From an uncultured Bacillaceae bacterium (lineage in GTDB: Bacteria; Bacillota; Bacilli; Bacillales; Alkalibacillaceae), in the NCBI GenBank assembly GCA_937983065.1, contig CALKAL010000153.1:1-9113 (forward strand): a DNA stretch of 9,113 bases, written 5' to 3'. The translations under genes and the position numbers were made by a program. Each line of letters begins with the position of its first letter. Position 1 is the stretch's first letter. This document shows, piece by piece, positions 1-6,568 of this stretch. The notes beneath the pieces were generated by a model. It searched no databases and was not told where the DNA came from. It was given only the letters and a program-made list of their open reading frames with translations.

Positions 1-53
1 TCCGTCTTTTTTTATTTTGCCACTATCTAATAATCAATCATCGATAGCTATTA

Positions 54-100
54 TATTTATAAATTCATCGATAATTTAATAAATTTGTATAAATATACAA
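54..100 (+). promoter_or_regulatory. Putative ARG boxes (ArgR/AhrC operator) upstream of rocF
   Basis: Positions 85-100 form a perfect inverted repeat, TTGTATA-AA-TATACAA. Its inner 14 bases match the ARG-box pattern TGNATWWWWATNCA exactly. A weaker box at 54-67 (TATTTATAAATTCA) matches 12 of 14 positions; the two boxes start 33 bp apart. In B. subtilis AhrC activates arginine catabolism genes, and these boxes lie just upstream of the -35 at 113, which suits an activator. The dyad is seen directly; assignment to AhrC is inference from the consensus and the downstream arginase gene. Confidence 0.5.
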
Positions 101-112
101 CATTTTGTGAAG

Positions 113-142
113 TTGAAACAAGCTTTATTTTAGCTATACAAT
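113..142 (+). promoter_or_regulatory. Putative SigA promoter of rocF
   Basis: A -35 box TTGAAA (113-118) and a -10 box TACAAT (137-142, within TATACAAT) are separated by 18 bp. A start near 149 would give a leader of about 80 nt before the arginase start codon. I saw no TGGCAC-N5-TTGC element, so the SigL (sigma-54) control known for the B. subtilis roc operons is not evident here. Confidence 0.6.
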
Positions 143-218
143 AAGGATGAAGCATTCTTTTTGTACTCAATCATTAGTTCAACAAAAATATTTAGTTACT
201 GATGAGTACAATTTGTTT

Positions 219-225
219 AGGAGGA
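219..225 (+). promoter_or_regulatory. rocF ribosome binding site
   Basis: AGGAGGA lies 6 nt before the ATG at 232. An upstream in-frame ATG at 202 has no such site and would only add ten residues ahead of the conserved arginase N-terminus, so this site fixes the start at 232. Confidence 0.9.
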
Positions 226-231
226 AGAAGG

Positions 232-1143
232 ATGGTTAGAAAAGTAGGAATTATCGGTGCACCTATTACAATTGGTCAACCGAAATTTGGAGTAGATTTA
301 GGTCCTAAAGCAATTCGTTATGCTTGGCTATATGAACAGTTAGCATCATTAAAAGTGGGCTATGTTGATTATGGTGATTTAGATGTTCCCGCAAACGGAA
401 AAGATATGATTGATCCGGATACAAAATTGAAAAACCTCGAGTCAGTCGCACAAGGAAATGAAATCATTGCGAAAAAGGTCGAAGAGGTACATAGTCGGGG
501 TGAATTTCCACTTATTCTTGGTGGGGATCATAGTATAGCCATTGGAACGGTTGCTGGTTTATATAAAAACTTTGAGAATTTAGGTGTCATTTGGTTCGAT
601 GCTCATGCGGATTTAAATAGTGGTGAAACATCGCCATCGGGAAATATTCACGGAATGTCATTAGCTGTTAATTTAGGAATTGGTAACGATCGATTAACAT
701 CAATTAACGGGAAGGGACAGAAAGTAAAACCTGAACATATCGTTATCATCGGAGCGAGGGAAATTGACCCTGGTGAAAAGAAATTAATTCAAGAGCTAGG
801 TATTAAAGTGTATTCGATGAACGATATTGAAAAACGGGGCATTGAAAAAGTAATGGCAGAGGCAATCGATTATTTACAGTCTCAAACGGATGGGGTTCAT
901 TTAAGTTTTGATGTCGATGGACTGGATCCGATTCACACACCTGGGACCGGAACACCCGTTGATGGCGGTATAACATTAAGGGAAGCTCATTTAGTTATGG
1001 AAATGTTGCGGGAAAGTCAATTAATTTCATCGCTTGAAATTGTTGAAGTGAATCCTCTTTTAGATCATGAAAATAAAACAGCTGAATTAACAGTTGATTT
1101 ATTAGCTACTTTTTTTGATGAGAAAAATTTAAAGAAAGGCTAA
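232..1143 (+). CDS. rocF: Arginase
   Basis: Manganese-dependent cytosolic arginase (303 aa) that hydrolyses L-arginine to ornithine and urea, the first step of arginine use as a nitrogen and carbon source. The ureohydrolase signature is complete: GGDH with H100, DAHAD with D123, H125 and D127, and SFDVDGLDP with D227 and D229 supply the six Mn ligands. NIHGM (H140) and the late EVNP segment (E272) match the substrate and proton-shuttle region. Length and ligand spacing agree with Bacillus arginases. Related agmatinases and formiminoglutamases share the metal motifs, but the NIHGM and C-terminal EVNPLLD pattern favours arginase. The gene is monocistronic here, with its own promoter and a hairpin at its stop codon. 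In B. subtilis rocF lies in the rocDEF operon; in some other Bacillaceae it sits next to sigW as here. Confidence 0.95.
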   Translation: MVRKVGIIGAPITIGQPKFGVDLGPKAIRYAWLYEQLASLKVGYVDYGDLDVPANGKDMIDPDTKLKNLESVAQGNEIIAKKVEEVHSRGEFPLILGGDHSIAIGTVAGLYKNFENLGVIWFDAHADLNSGETSPSGNIHGMSLAVNLGIGNDRLTSINGKGQKVKPEHIVIIGAREIDPGEKKLIQELGIKVYSMNDIEKRGIEKVMAEAIDYLQSQTDGVHLSFDVDGLDPIHTPGTGTPVDGGITLREAHLVMEMLRESQLISSLEIVEVNPLLDHENKTAELTVDLLATFFDEKNLKKG

Positions 1144-1163
1144 GTTAAACAGTGCTTAGCCTT
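1136..1163 (+). terminator. Hairpin at the rocF stop, possible terminator
   Basis: AAGGCTAAG (1136-1144) and CTTAGCCTT (1155-1163) form a perfect 9-bp stem with a 10-nt loop. The left arm contains the rocF stop codon TAA. No U-run follows, only pyrimidine-rich sequence (CCCTCTCAATCTCC), so it may act as an mRNA 3'-stabilising hairpin rather than an intrinsic terminator. Confidence 0.45.
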
Positions 1164-1368
1164 ACCATTACCCTCTCAATCTCCATATTCTTTCCTTAAA
1201 TATTCATTCCATAACGTTCACGATATGATAAAATATATTTTCATCCATATATAGTAAATGTCGAAAAGTGCGATAAAATAGATATATAGAGTGATGGCAG
1301 CTACTCTCGTCTTTATTTACGAGAAAATTTAACGGATTAAAAAAGTCATGCAAAAAAATGATTTAAAT

Positions 1369-1397
1369 TGAAACTTAATCATTCACTTAATCGTATA
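1369..1397 (+). promoter_or_regulatory. SigW autoregulatory promoter
   Basis: TGAAAC (1369-1374) and CGTATA (1392-1397) are the -35 and -10 elements of the SigW/ECF consensus (TGAAAC-N16-CGTA). The spacer is 17 nt to CGTA, or 16 if the preceding T is included. Transcription would start near 1403, about 27 nt before the sigW start codon. The arrangement matches the known positive autoregulation of sigW in B. subtilis. Confidence 0.88.
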
Positions 1398-1417
1398 TAA
1401 GCATGACCGCTATTTGC

Positions 1418-1423
1418 GGAGGA
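1418..1423 (+). promoter_or_regulatory. sigW ribosome binding site
   Basis: GGAGGA lies 6 nt before the ATG at 1430. The upstream in-frame ATG at 1403 would sit at the predicted transcription start and lacks a site, so 1430 is the likely start. Confidence 0.85.
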
Positions 1424-1429
1424 TTAAAG

Positions 1430-2002
1430 ATGGACTTATGGTTATCACAGCAAATTAAACAAATAAAAAAGGGAAACCACGAAGCTTTTGGAGAAATTAT
1501 CGAGCAGTATCAAGGGCAAATTTATCAACATTGCTATCGAATGCTCGGTAATCATCATGATGCCCAAGAATTAACTCAAGAGGCGTTTTTAAAAGCTTAT
1601 TCGAATATACATACTTTTAAACGTGATAGACAATTTGCACCGTGGCTTTATCGCATTGCATCGAATTTATGTATTGATTATTTAAGGAAAAAAAAGCCCC
1701 TGACGATCTTAGATCAAGAAATAAAAGGGACAGAAGATATTACGCTTACAGATCAATTAGAAAGTTCTTTTGATTCACCAGAAGAGGCGTACGAGCAGCT
1801 TGAAGAGAAACAAACGATTGAAGATTTTTTATTAACTTTGCCGCCAAAATATCGTTCCGTTATCGTTTTAAAATATATTCAAGATTTTTCATTACAAGAA
1901 ATAGCGGACGTATTAGATCTTCCAATTGGAACGGTTAAAACACATCTTTATCGTGGACGGGAAGCCTTACGAAAATCGATTCGTAAGATGACTAGGAGTT
2001 GA
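1430..2002 (+). CDS. sigW: ECF RNA polymerase sigma factor SigW
   Basis: Extracytoplasmic-function sigma factor (190 aa) directing RNA polymerase to envelope-stress genes such as those for resistance to antimicrobial peptides and cell-wall antibiotics. It has only regions 2 and 4. Sigma-2 spans about 24-92, including the QEAFLKAY segment (50-57) and the region 2.4 segment WLYRIASNLCIDYLRKKK (72-89). Sigma-4 spans about 129-183, with LPPKYRSVIVLKYI and the helix-turn-helix SLQEIADVLDLPIGTVKTHL (154-173). The last codons contain AGGAG, which serves as the ribosome binding site of rsiW 6 nt downstream, so the pair is translationally coupled. The SigW-type promoter just upstream and the adjacent RsiW support this identity over other ECF factors. 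Confidence 0.95.
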   Translation: MDLWLSQQIKQIKKGNHEAFGEIIEQYQGQIYQHCYRMLGNHHDAQELTQEAFLKAYSNIHTFKRDRQFAPWLYRIASNLCIDYLRKKKPLTILDQEIKGTEDITLTDQLESSFDSPEEAYEQLEEKQTIEDFLLTLPPKYRSVIVLKYIQDFSLQEIADVLDLPIGTVKTHLYRGREALRKSIRKMTRS

Positions 2003-2008
2003 TGATTT

Positions 2009-2650
2009 GTGACTTGTAAACAAAATATGAGTACAGCGATTCATCAATATTTTGATCGGGAACTTTCTTATGAAGAAGAAATGCAGCTTAAGCATCATTT
2101 AATGGACTGTCCAGCTTGTCAAAATCAGTTTCAAGAACTGAAAAAAGTACATGAAAGCTTATCTTCCATTCAAGAGGTAGAAGTTCCGAGTGATTTGAAA
2201 GAAAATATTATGAGTCAGTTACCGAAAGATTCAAAGCCGAAAAAATTTACTAAATTAATTAGACATCACCCATTTATAACAGCCGCGGCGATTTTTTTAG
2301 TCGTGTTATTTACGAGCTCGTTAACCCAATATCATAATAATGATCTTCTTTATTTGTCCCAGCAAGATGGGGTGATCACAGATGGAAACGTCGTCATCAT
2401 TCCAGAAGGGGAAACGATTGAAGGGGATTTTATCGTTAGAAATGCGGAAGTGATTATTAATGGTTATATTGAAGGAAATTTAACGTTAATTAATAGTCAA
2501 ATTATTAATGAAGATGGGATACAAAATCCACTGACACAAATTTATAGTCATGTCAGTGGTGAGATTAACGAAATTGATCGATATGTGAGCTGGATATTTT
2601 TCAAGCTACAGTCGGGATATGATCAAATAAAGACATTGTTGTCGGATTAA
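2009..2650 (+). CDS. rsiW: Anti-sigma-W factor RsiW
   Basis: Single-pass membrane anti-sigma factor (213 aa) that holds SigW inactive. In B. subtilis it is destroyed stepwise by PrsW and RasP under envelope stress. The cytosolic zinc anti-sigma domain has HxxxCxxC at H30, C34 and C37, plus C3 as the probable fourth ligand, as in B. subtilis RsiW. One hydrophobic helix covers about 89-106 and is preceded by basic residues (KKFTKLIRHH). The external part (about 121-165) is made of short beta-strand repeats (VVIIPEGETIEGD, IVRNAEVIINGYIEGN) of bactofilin-like character. I chose the GTG at 2009 because it retains C3 and has AGGAG 10 nt upstream; the next in-frame ATG (codon 7) would lose C3. Confidence 0.93.
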   Translation: MTCKQNMSTAIHQYFDRELSYEEEMQLKHHLMDCPACQNQFQELKKVHESLSSIQEVEVPSDLKENIMSQLPKDSKPKKFTKLIRHHPFITAAAIFLVVLFTSSLTQYHNNDLLYLSQQDGVITDGNVVIIPEGETIEGDFIVRNAEVIINGYIEGNLTLINSQIINEDGIQNPLTQIYSHVSGEINEIDRYVSWIFFKLQSGYDQIKTLLSD

Positions 2651-2681
2651 GTGGGCAAAATTTATCATTAGACGGCAGGAG

Positions 2682-2722
2682 ACTCCTTCCCCAAAAATGC
2701 GGATAGCGTTTTAGGTGGGAGT
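2682..2722 (+). other. Nested hairpin of unknown function between rsiW and cdaA
   Basis: Positions 2682-2690 (ACTCCTTCC) pair with 2714-2722 (GGTGGGAGT) with one mismatch and one G-U pair. The inner arms AAAATGC (2694-2700) and GCGTTTT (2706-2712) close a 5-nt GGATA loop with one wobble. GGAG at 2678-2681 could instead pair with CTCC (2683-2686). The 3' arm is followed by AGTTCA (2723-2728). The layout, a long hairpin ending in GGGAG..GTTCA, resembles from memory the right end / guide-RNA scaffold of IS200/IS605-family (TnpB) elements, but no transposase remnant is present. It is distinct from the terminator at 2779-2810. Confidence 0.4.
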
Positions 2723-2778
2723 AGTTCAACCTTGTGAAACGAAAAATCCAACCAAATATAGAAATAGTTAACTAATTA

Positions 2779-2810
2779 AACGTCTAGCAGAGGCTGGGCG
2801 TTATTTTTTT
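2779..2810 (+). terminator. Intrinsic terminator of sigW-rsiW
   Basis: AACGTCTAGC (2779-2788) pairs over ten positions with GCTGGGCGTT (2793-2802), with two G-U pairs and an AGAG loop, followed by seven T (2804-2810). It separates the sigW-rsiW transcript from the cdaA operon. Confidence 0.9.
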
Positions 2811-2811
2811 A

Positions 2812-2841
2812 TTAAATTTGTAAAATGAAATATGCTATAAT
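2812..2841 (+). promoter_or_regulatory. Extended -10 SigA promoter of the cdaA operon
   Basis: A perfect -10 TATAAT (2836-2841) is preceded by TG one base away (TGCTATAAT, 2833-2841), an extended -10. The -35 is poor; TTAAAT (2812-2817) lies 18 bp upstream. It starts directly after the terminator T-run, so cdaA-cdaR-glmM has housekeeping expression independent of SigW. Transcription would begin near 2848. Confidence 0.7.
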
Positions 2842-2870
2842 TGTAATGATCTTTACTTTATCGAAGCACG

Positions 2871-2875
2871 AAGGA
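2871..2875 (+). promoter_or_regulatory. cdaA ribosome binding site
   Basis: AAGGA lies 8 nt before the ATG at 2884. It overlaps the alternative ATG at 2875, which therefore has no site of its own; 2884 is preferred. Confidence 0.7.
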
Positions 2876-2883
2876 TGAGTCAT

Positions 2884-3705
2884 ATGATATTTGAAGACTT
2901 AGCTTTATTAGACTACGTCAGAATTATTATCGATATTGGAATCGTTTGGTTTATTATATATAAGTTATTTACGATGATTCGTGGGACTCAAGCTGTTCAA
3001 TTATTGAACGGTATTTTTATCGTGCTGATCATTCGATTTTTAAGCTCTATTCTCGGCTTACAAACGATAGAGTGGATCGTTATTCAAGCGATTGACTGGG
3101 GATTTTTAGCGATAATTATTTTGTTCCAGCCTGAAATCCGGCGTGCGCTTGAACAAATCGGTCGAGGGGGCTTTTTTGCAAGATATCATCAATCCGAAGA
3201 GGACAAAATTAAAGAATCGATCGATGCGATTATTGAATCGTGTAAATATATGAGTAAAAGGCGGATTGGCGCGTTAATCTCTATCGAAAAAGAAACTGGG
3301 ATGGGCGATTATATTGAAACAGGTACTGAAGTGAATGGAAATCTTACGAGTGAACTGTTGACAAATATTTTTATGCCAAACGCACCCCTTCATGATGGAG
3401 CTGTTATCATTTCGGAAAATAAAATTGTCGCTGCGGCCTGCTATTTACCGCTTTCTGAAAGCCCTTTTATTTCAAAGGAGCTTGGGACGAGGCACCGAGC
3501 GGCTTTAGGAATTAGTGAAGTAACTGATGCGATTACGATTGTCGTATCCGAGGAAACAGGTTATTTAACGTTAACGAAAAATGGTGAAATGCATCGCGAA
3601 TTAAAAGAAGATGAGTTAAGAACGATGCTGATGAAAGAATTAAACCCGACGTTCGAGCAAAATACATCGAAGACTTGGAACTGGAGGGGGAGAAAAAATG
3701 GATAA
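2884..3705 (+). CDS. cdaA: Diadenylate cyclase CdaA
   Basis: Membrane-bound diadenylate cyclase (273 aa) that condenses two ATP into c-di-AMP, the second messenger controlling potassium and osmolyte transport and essential for cell-wall integrity in Bacillales. Three transmembrane helices occupy about residues 10-28, 38-57 and 62-81. A linker follows, then the DAC domain (about 105-255) with the catalytic DGA at 171-173 (in PLHDGAVII) and RHR at 203-205 (in GTRHRAALG), the same positions as in B. subtilis CdaA. Its last 8 nt overlap the start of cdaR. An ATG at 2875 would add only three residues. The membrane helices and the following cdaR distinguish it from the soluble DisA and CdaS cyclases. 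Confidence 0.96.
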   Translation: MIFEDLALLDYVRIIIDIGIVWFIIYKLFTMIRGTQAVQLLNGIFIVLIIRFLSSILGLQTIEWIVIQAIDWGFLAIIILFQPEIRRALEQIGRGGFFARYHQSEEDKIKESIDAIIESCKYMSKRRIGALISIEKETGMGDYIETGTEVNGNLTSELLTNIFMPNAPLHDGAVIISENKIVAAACYLPLSESPFISKELGTRHRAALGISEVTDAITIVVSEETGYLTLTKNGEMHRELKEDELRTMLMKELNPTFEQNTSKTWNWRGRKNG

Positions 3706-4936
3706 GTGGATAAAAAATCCTTGGTTTACGCGCATCGTCTCATTAGCATTAGCTCTGTTGTTATATACGACAGTAGCCATCGACCAAGCGAATACATCCC
3801 GACCTGGAGAAATATTTTTACCGAGATCTTCTGCTGAATCAGAAGTTATGGAAAATGTCCCTCTCATCGTTGATTTAGATCGGGAAGATTATATTGTCCG
3901 TGGTGTCCCTGATACGGTTAATGTTACTGTTGAAGGTCCGATGAGTGTCGTCACACAAACAGTTAGACAAAGAAACTTTGAAGTATTTATTAATTTAAAT
4001 GAATTAGGACCTGGTGAACACCAAGTTGATATACAGCACCGTGGTTTATCGAGCCAGCTTTCTGTCTATATTGAACCTATAACAATTGATGTTATTATTG
4101 AAGAACGGGCGACGATTGTTTTACCTGTTGATATTGAATTTGTTGGTGAAAATGATTTTGATATGCAAGAATTGTTTGCATCCCCTCCGATCGTTACACC
4201 TGGGGAGGTTGAAATATCGGGTTCGACAGCTGATATAGAAAAGATAGCTATTGTAAAAGCGATCGTTGATTTAAGTGATTTAGCTGAAGACGGTATTGCC
4301 CGAAATATTCCGATTAAAGTGTATGATACACAAGGAAATGAACTGAATGTTTATATCGATCCATCAACTGTTAATATAGAGGCAGACCTGTCAGTAAGTA
4401 GTAAAGATATTCCGTTAGAGCTTGATTTAACTGGAGAACTACCAAATAATTTAGTACTGAGTTCAGTAACGATGCAACCAGATACTGTTACTTTATTCGG
4501 TAAAGAAGAGAGACTTGCAGAAATTACAGAACTTCCACCCCTTTCTGTTGACCTTTCATCGATTGGTGAATCACAGACCGTTGAAGTTGAACTATTACTT
4601 CCAAGGGGTACGACAAAAATGGAACCAGAAGTTATTGAAATCGTTATTAATGTTGTGGAAGCTACTGAAAGAACGTTTGAAGATATAGAAATTGAAGTCG
4701 TCAATTTAGATGATGATGAAGAAATTACATTTTTAGATTTAGAGGAGCCAGTTGTTACAATAACTGTTTCTGGATTAGAAAGCGTCATTAATGGACTAGA
4801 AGCATCGGAAATTCGAGCTTGGATTGACGTCGAAGATTATGTGGCAGGAGAGTTTTTCGTGGATGTTCAATTAGAAGGTCCTGAAGAAGTCGAATTAAGT
4901 TCAAATATTGAAAGAGTCCGACTTCGTAAAGAATAA
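3698..4936 (+). CDS. cdaR: CdaA regulatory protein CdaR (YbbR repeats)
   Basis: Membrane-anchored regulator that binds CdaA and modulates c-di-AMP synthesis from the outer face of the membrane. One N-terminal hydrophobic helix (about 11-28) is preceded by KWIKNPWFTR and followed by an acidic external part. Four YbbR-type beta repeats can be traced, at about 52-135, 141-230, 236-320 and 325-410. Each has a conserved PxxVxVxG-type strand (PDTVNVTVEG, PGEVEISG, PDTVTLFG, PVVTITVSG). At 412 aa it is shorter than the B. subtilis protein (about 480 aa by memory), mainly lacking a long C-terminal tail. The start overlaps the end of cdaA by 8 nt, with GGAGG at 3683-3687. It lies between cdaA and glmM as in most Bacillales. 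Confidence 0.93.
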   Translation: MDKWIKNPWFTRIVSLALALLLYTTVAIDQANTSRPGEIFLPRSSAESEVMENVPLIVDLDREDYIVRGVPDTVNVTVEGPMSVVTQTVRQRNFEVFINLNELGPGEHQVDIQHRGLSSQLSVYIEPITIDVIIEERATIVLPVDIEFVGENDFDMQELFASPPIVTPGEVEISGSTADIEKIAIVKAIVDLSDLAEDGIARNIPIKVYDTQGNELNVYIDPSTVNIEADLSVSSKDIPLELDLTGELPNNLVLSSVTMQPDTVTLFGKEERLAEITELPPLSVDLSSIGESQTVEVELLLPRGTTKMEPEVIEIVINVVEATERTFEDIEIEVVNLDDDEEITFLDLEEPVVTITVSGLESVINGLEASEIRAWIDVEDYVAGEFFVDVQLEGPEEVELSSNIERVRLRKE

Positions 4937-4952
4937 CGTTTAGTCGTTTGAT

Positions 4953-4959
4953 AAAGGAG
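4953..4959 (+). promoter_or_regulatory. glmM ribosome binding site
   Basis: AAAGGAG lies 9 nt before the ATG at 4969. The in-frame TTG at 4948 is upstream of this site and would precede the conserved GlmM start MGKYFGTDGVRG, so 4969 is the start. Confidence 0.9.
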
Positions 4960-4968
4960 CGAAACAGA

Positions 4969-6312
4969 ATGGGAAAATATTTCGGAACGGATGGTGTCCG
5001 TGGAATAGCTAACGAAGAATTAACACCAGAATTAGCCTTTAAACTCGGTCGTTTCGGTGCTTACGTATTAACAAAAGATAGTGAGGAAAAACCTAAAATA
5101 TTAGTCGGAAAAGACACGAGAATATCCGGAGAAATGTTAGAGTCCGCTCTTATTGCAGGCATTTTATCTGTCGGTGCTGAGGTGATGCGTCTTGGCGTCA
5201 TTACAACACCAGGAGTTGCTTATTTGACGAAGGCTTCTGGTGCTCAGGCGGGTATTATGATTTCTGCATCACATAATCCTGTTCAAGATAACGGCATTAA
5301 ATTTTTCGGTGCCGATGGATTCAAGCTTTCAGATGAAGTTGAATTAGAAATTGAACAACTGCTTGATAAATCAATTGATGAGCTTCCGCGTCCAACTGGT
5401 TCGAATGTTGGACAAATTAGCGATTATTTTGAAGGCGGGCAAAAATATTTACAACATTTGAAACAGACAGTCGATCAAGATTTTGACGGTTTGAAAATTG
5501 TTTTAGATTGTGCCCATGGAGCAGCAACTCCGTTAGCTTCCCATTTATTTGCCGATTTAGAAGCGGATATATTAGCGATTGGTGCTTCACCGAACGGATT
5601 AAATATTAACGATGGTTACGGTTCTACTAATCCTGAAAAATTAAGAGAAACGGTGATTGAGCAAGGGGCCGATTTAGGCTTAGCCTTCGATGGGGATGGG
5701 GATCGTTTAATTGCTGTTTGTGAAAAAGGAAATATCGTTGACGGCGATAAAATTATGTACATTTGTGGAAAATACTTAAAAGAACACGGGCGGTTAAAGA
5801 AGGATACGATTGTTACAACGGTTATGAGTAATATAGGGTTGTACCGTGCGTTTGATGATGTCGGAATTTCAACGTTAAAAGCTCAAGTTGGCGATAAATA
5901 TGTCATGGAGCAACTGCGTGAAAATGACTTAAATTTAGGTGGCGAACAATCCGGTCATATTATTTTCCTTGATTACAACACGACTGGGGACGGAATGCTC
6001 TCAGCACTTCAATTAGTAAATGTGATGAAGGAAACAGGTAAGCCATTATCGGAACTTGCAGAAGAAGTAACGATTTTCCCACAAGTTTTAAAAAATGTTG
6101 AAGTTAAAGATAAAGCGATGATTTTAAAAAATGAAGTCGTGCTAGAGGAAATTCAGAAAGCCGATGAAGCCCTCGGCAAAACGGGACGAGTCCTCGTTAG
6201 ACCATCAGGAACGGAATCATTAGTCCGTGTCATGGTAGAGGCGCCGACAAGGGATGAATGTGAATCTTACGCTAATGCCATTGTCGAAGTTGTTAAAAAG
6301 GCAAATGAATAA
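4969..6312 (+). CDS. glmM: Phosphoglucosamine mutase GlmM
   Basis: Cytosolic phosphohexomutase (447 aa) that converts glucosamine-6-phosphate to glucosamine-1-phosphate on the path to UDP-GlcNAc for peptidoglycan and teichoic acids. Its length equals the family norm. The start motif MGKYFGTDGVRG, the active phosphoserine loop SASHNP (S101), the metal loop DGDGDR (241-246), the sugar-binding GGEQSGH segment and the phosphate-binding RPSGTES (411-417) are all intact. The GGEQSGH and GTDGVRG forms point to glucosamine rather than glucose or mannose phosphates. It follows cdaR by 32 nt with no terminator between, so it is the third gene of the cdaA operon. In B. subtilis GlmM interacts with and inhibits CdaA, which fits this clustering. 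A strong terminator follows at once. Confidence 0.97.
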   Translation: MGKYFGTDGVRGIANEELTPELAFKLGRFGAYVLTKDSEEKPKILVGKDTRISGEMLESALIAGILSVGAEVMRLGVITTPGVAYLTKASGAQAGIMISASHNPVQDNGIKFFGADGFKLSDEVELEIEQLLDKSIDELPRPTGSNVGQISDYFEGGQKYLQHLKQTVDQDFDGLKIVLDCAHGAATPLASHLFADLEADILAIGASPNGLNINDGYGSTNPEKLRETVIEQGADLGLAFDGDGDRLIAVCEKGNIVDGDKIMYICGKYLKEHGRLKKDTIVTTVMSNIGLYRAFDDVGISTLKAQVGDKYVMEQLRENDLNLGGEQSGHIIFLDYNTTGDGMLSALQLVNVMKETGKPLSELAEEVTIFPQVLKNVEVKDKAMILKNEVVLEEIQKADEALGKTGRVLVRPSGTESLVRVMVEAPTRDECESYANAIVEVVKKANE

Positions 6313-6327
6313 ATTAAAAGATATGAA

Positions 6328-6377
6328 ACATCAGATTTTATCGTGTGCAGGGTAGTATGCGAGTCTGATGTTTTTTT
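6328..6377 (+). terminator. Intrinsic terminator after glmM
   Basis: ACATCAGA (6328-6335) pairs perfectly with TCTGATGT (6364-6371). The stem extends inward by T-G, T-A and T-G pairs around a large loop and is followed by a run of seven T (6371-6377). It ends the cdaA-cdaR-glmM transcript. Confidence 0.88.
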
Positions 6378-6415
6378 GTTTGGCATGAATAGATAGGACC
6401 GCACAGAGAATTTTT

Positions 6416-6541
6416 AAATGACCCGAATGTATCGGAGACAATTCATACACTCTTATCATATACGAGAGGATGAATAACTAAATGCTCTGAAGTATCGGGG
6501 ACAATTCGTACGCCAATATCATTTATGAGGGGCAGAAATAT
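6416..6541. repeat. Two diverged 63-bp tandem repeats
   Basis: Copies start at about 6416 and 6480. The core GTATCGGNGACAATTCNTAC occurs at 6429-6448 and 6492-6511 with 18 of 20 identical bases. A second block (TTATCATATACGAGAGG at 6453-6469; ATATCATTTATGAGGGG at 6516-6532) shares 13 of 17. Both copies begin AAATG and lie in the non-coding gap between the glmM terminator and the PadR gene. I see no open frame of note, no clear hairpin within a copy, and no known element. They may belong to a dispersed intergenic repeat family. Confidence 0.7.
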
Positions 6542-6568
6542 GATGCTTATTTATTTTAAAAAATTATT

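Noticed and set aside
5..18. T-rich tract at the left edge as the tail of an upstream terminator
   Set aside because: The stem that would precede it lies outside the window, so it cannot be supported.
1305..1324. Hairpin TCTCGT/ACGAGA upstream of sigW as a terminator
   Set aside because: The stem is only 6 bp and no T-run follows on either strand; it also lies upstream of the SigW promoter, outside its transcript.
2714..2722. GGTGGGAGT as part of a T-box leader for cdaA
   Set aside because: The T-box antiterminator core is absent, and the following genes are not amino-acid or tRNA-charging genes.
2735..2760. TGAAAC upstream of cdaA as a second SigW promoter
   Set aside because: After the 16-nt spacer the sequence is TATA, not CGTA, and the downstream terminator would stop any transcript before cdaA.
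4351..4788. Minus-strand reading frame opposite cdaR (also 3640-3867 and 7194-7391)
   Set aside because: Low-complexity Ser/Thr-rich or featureless translations antisense to well-conserved genes, with no ribosome binding site; these are shadows.
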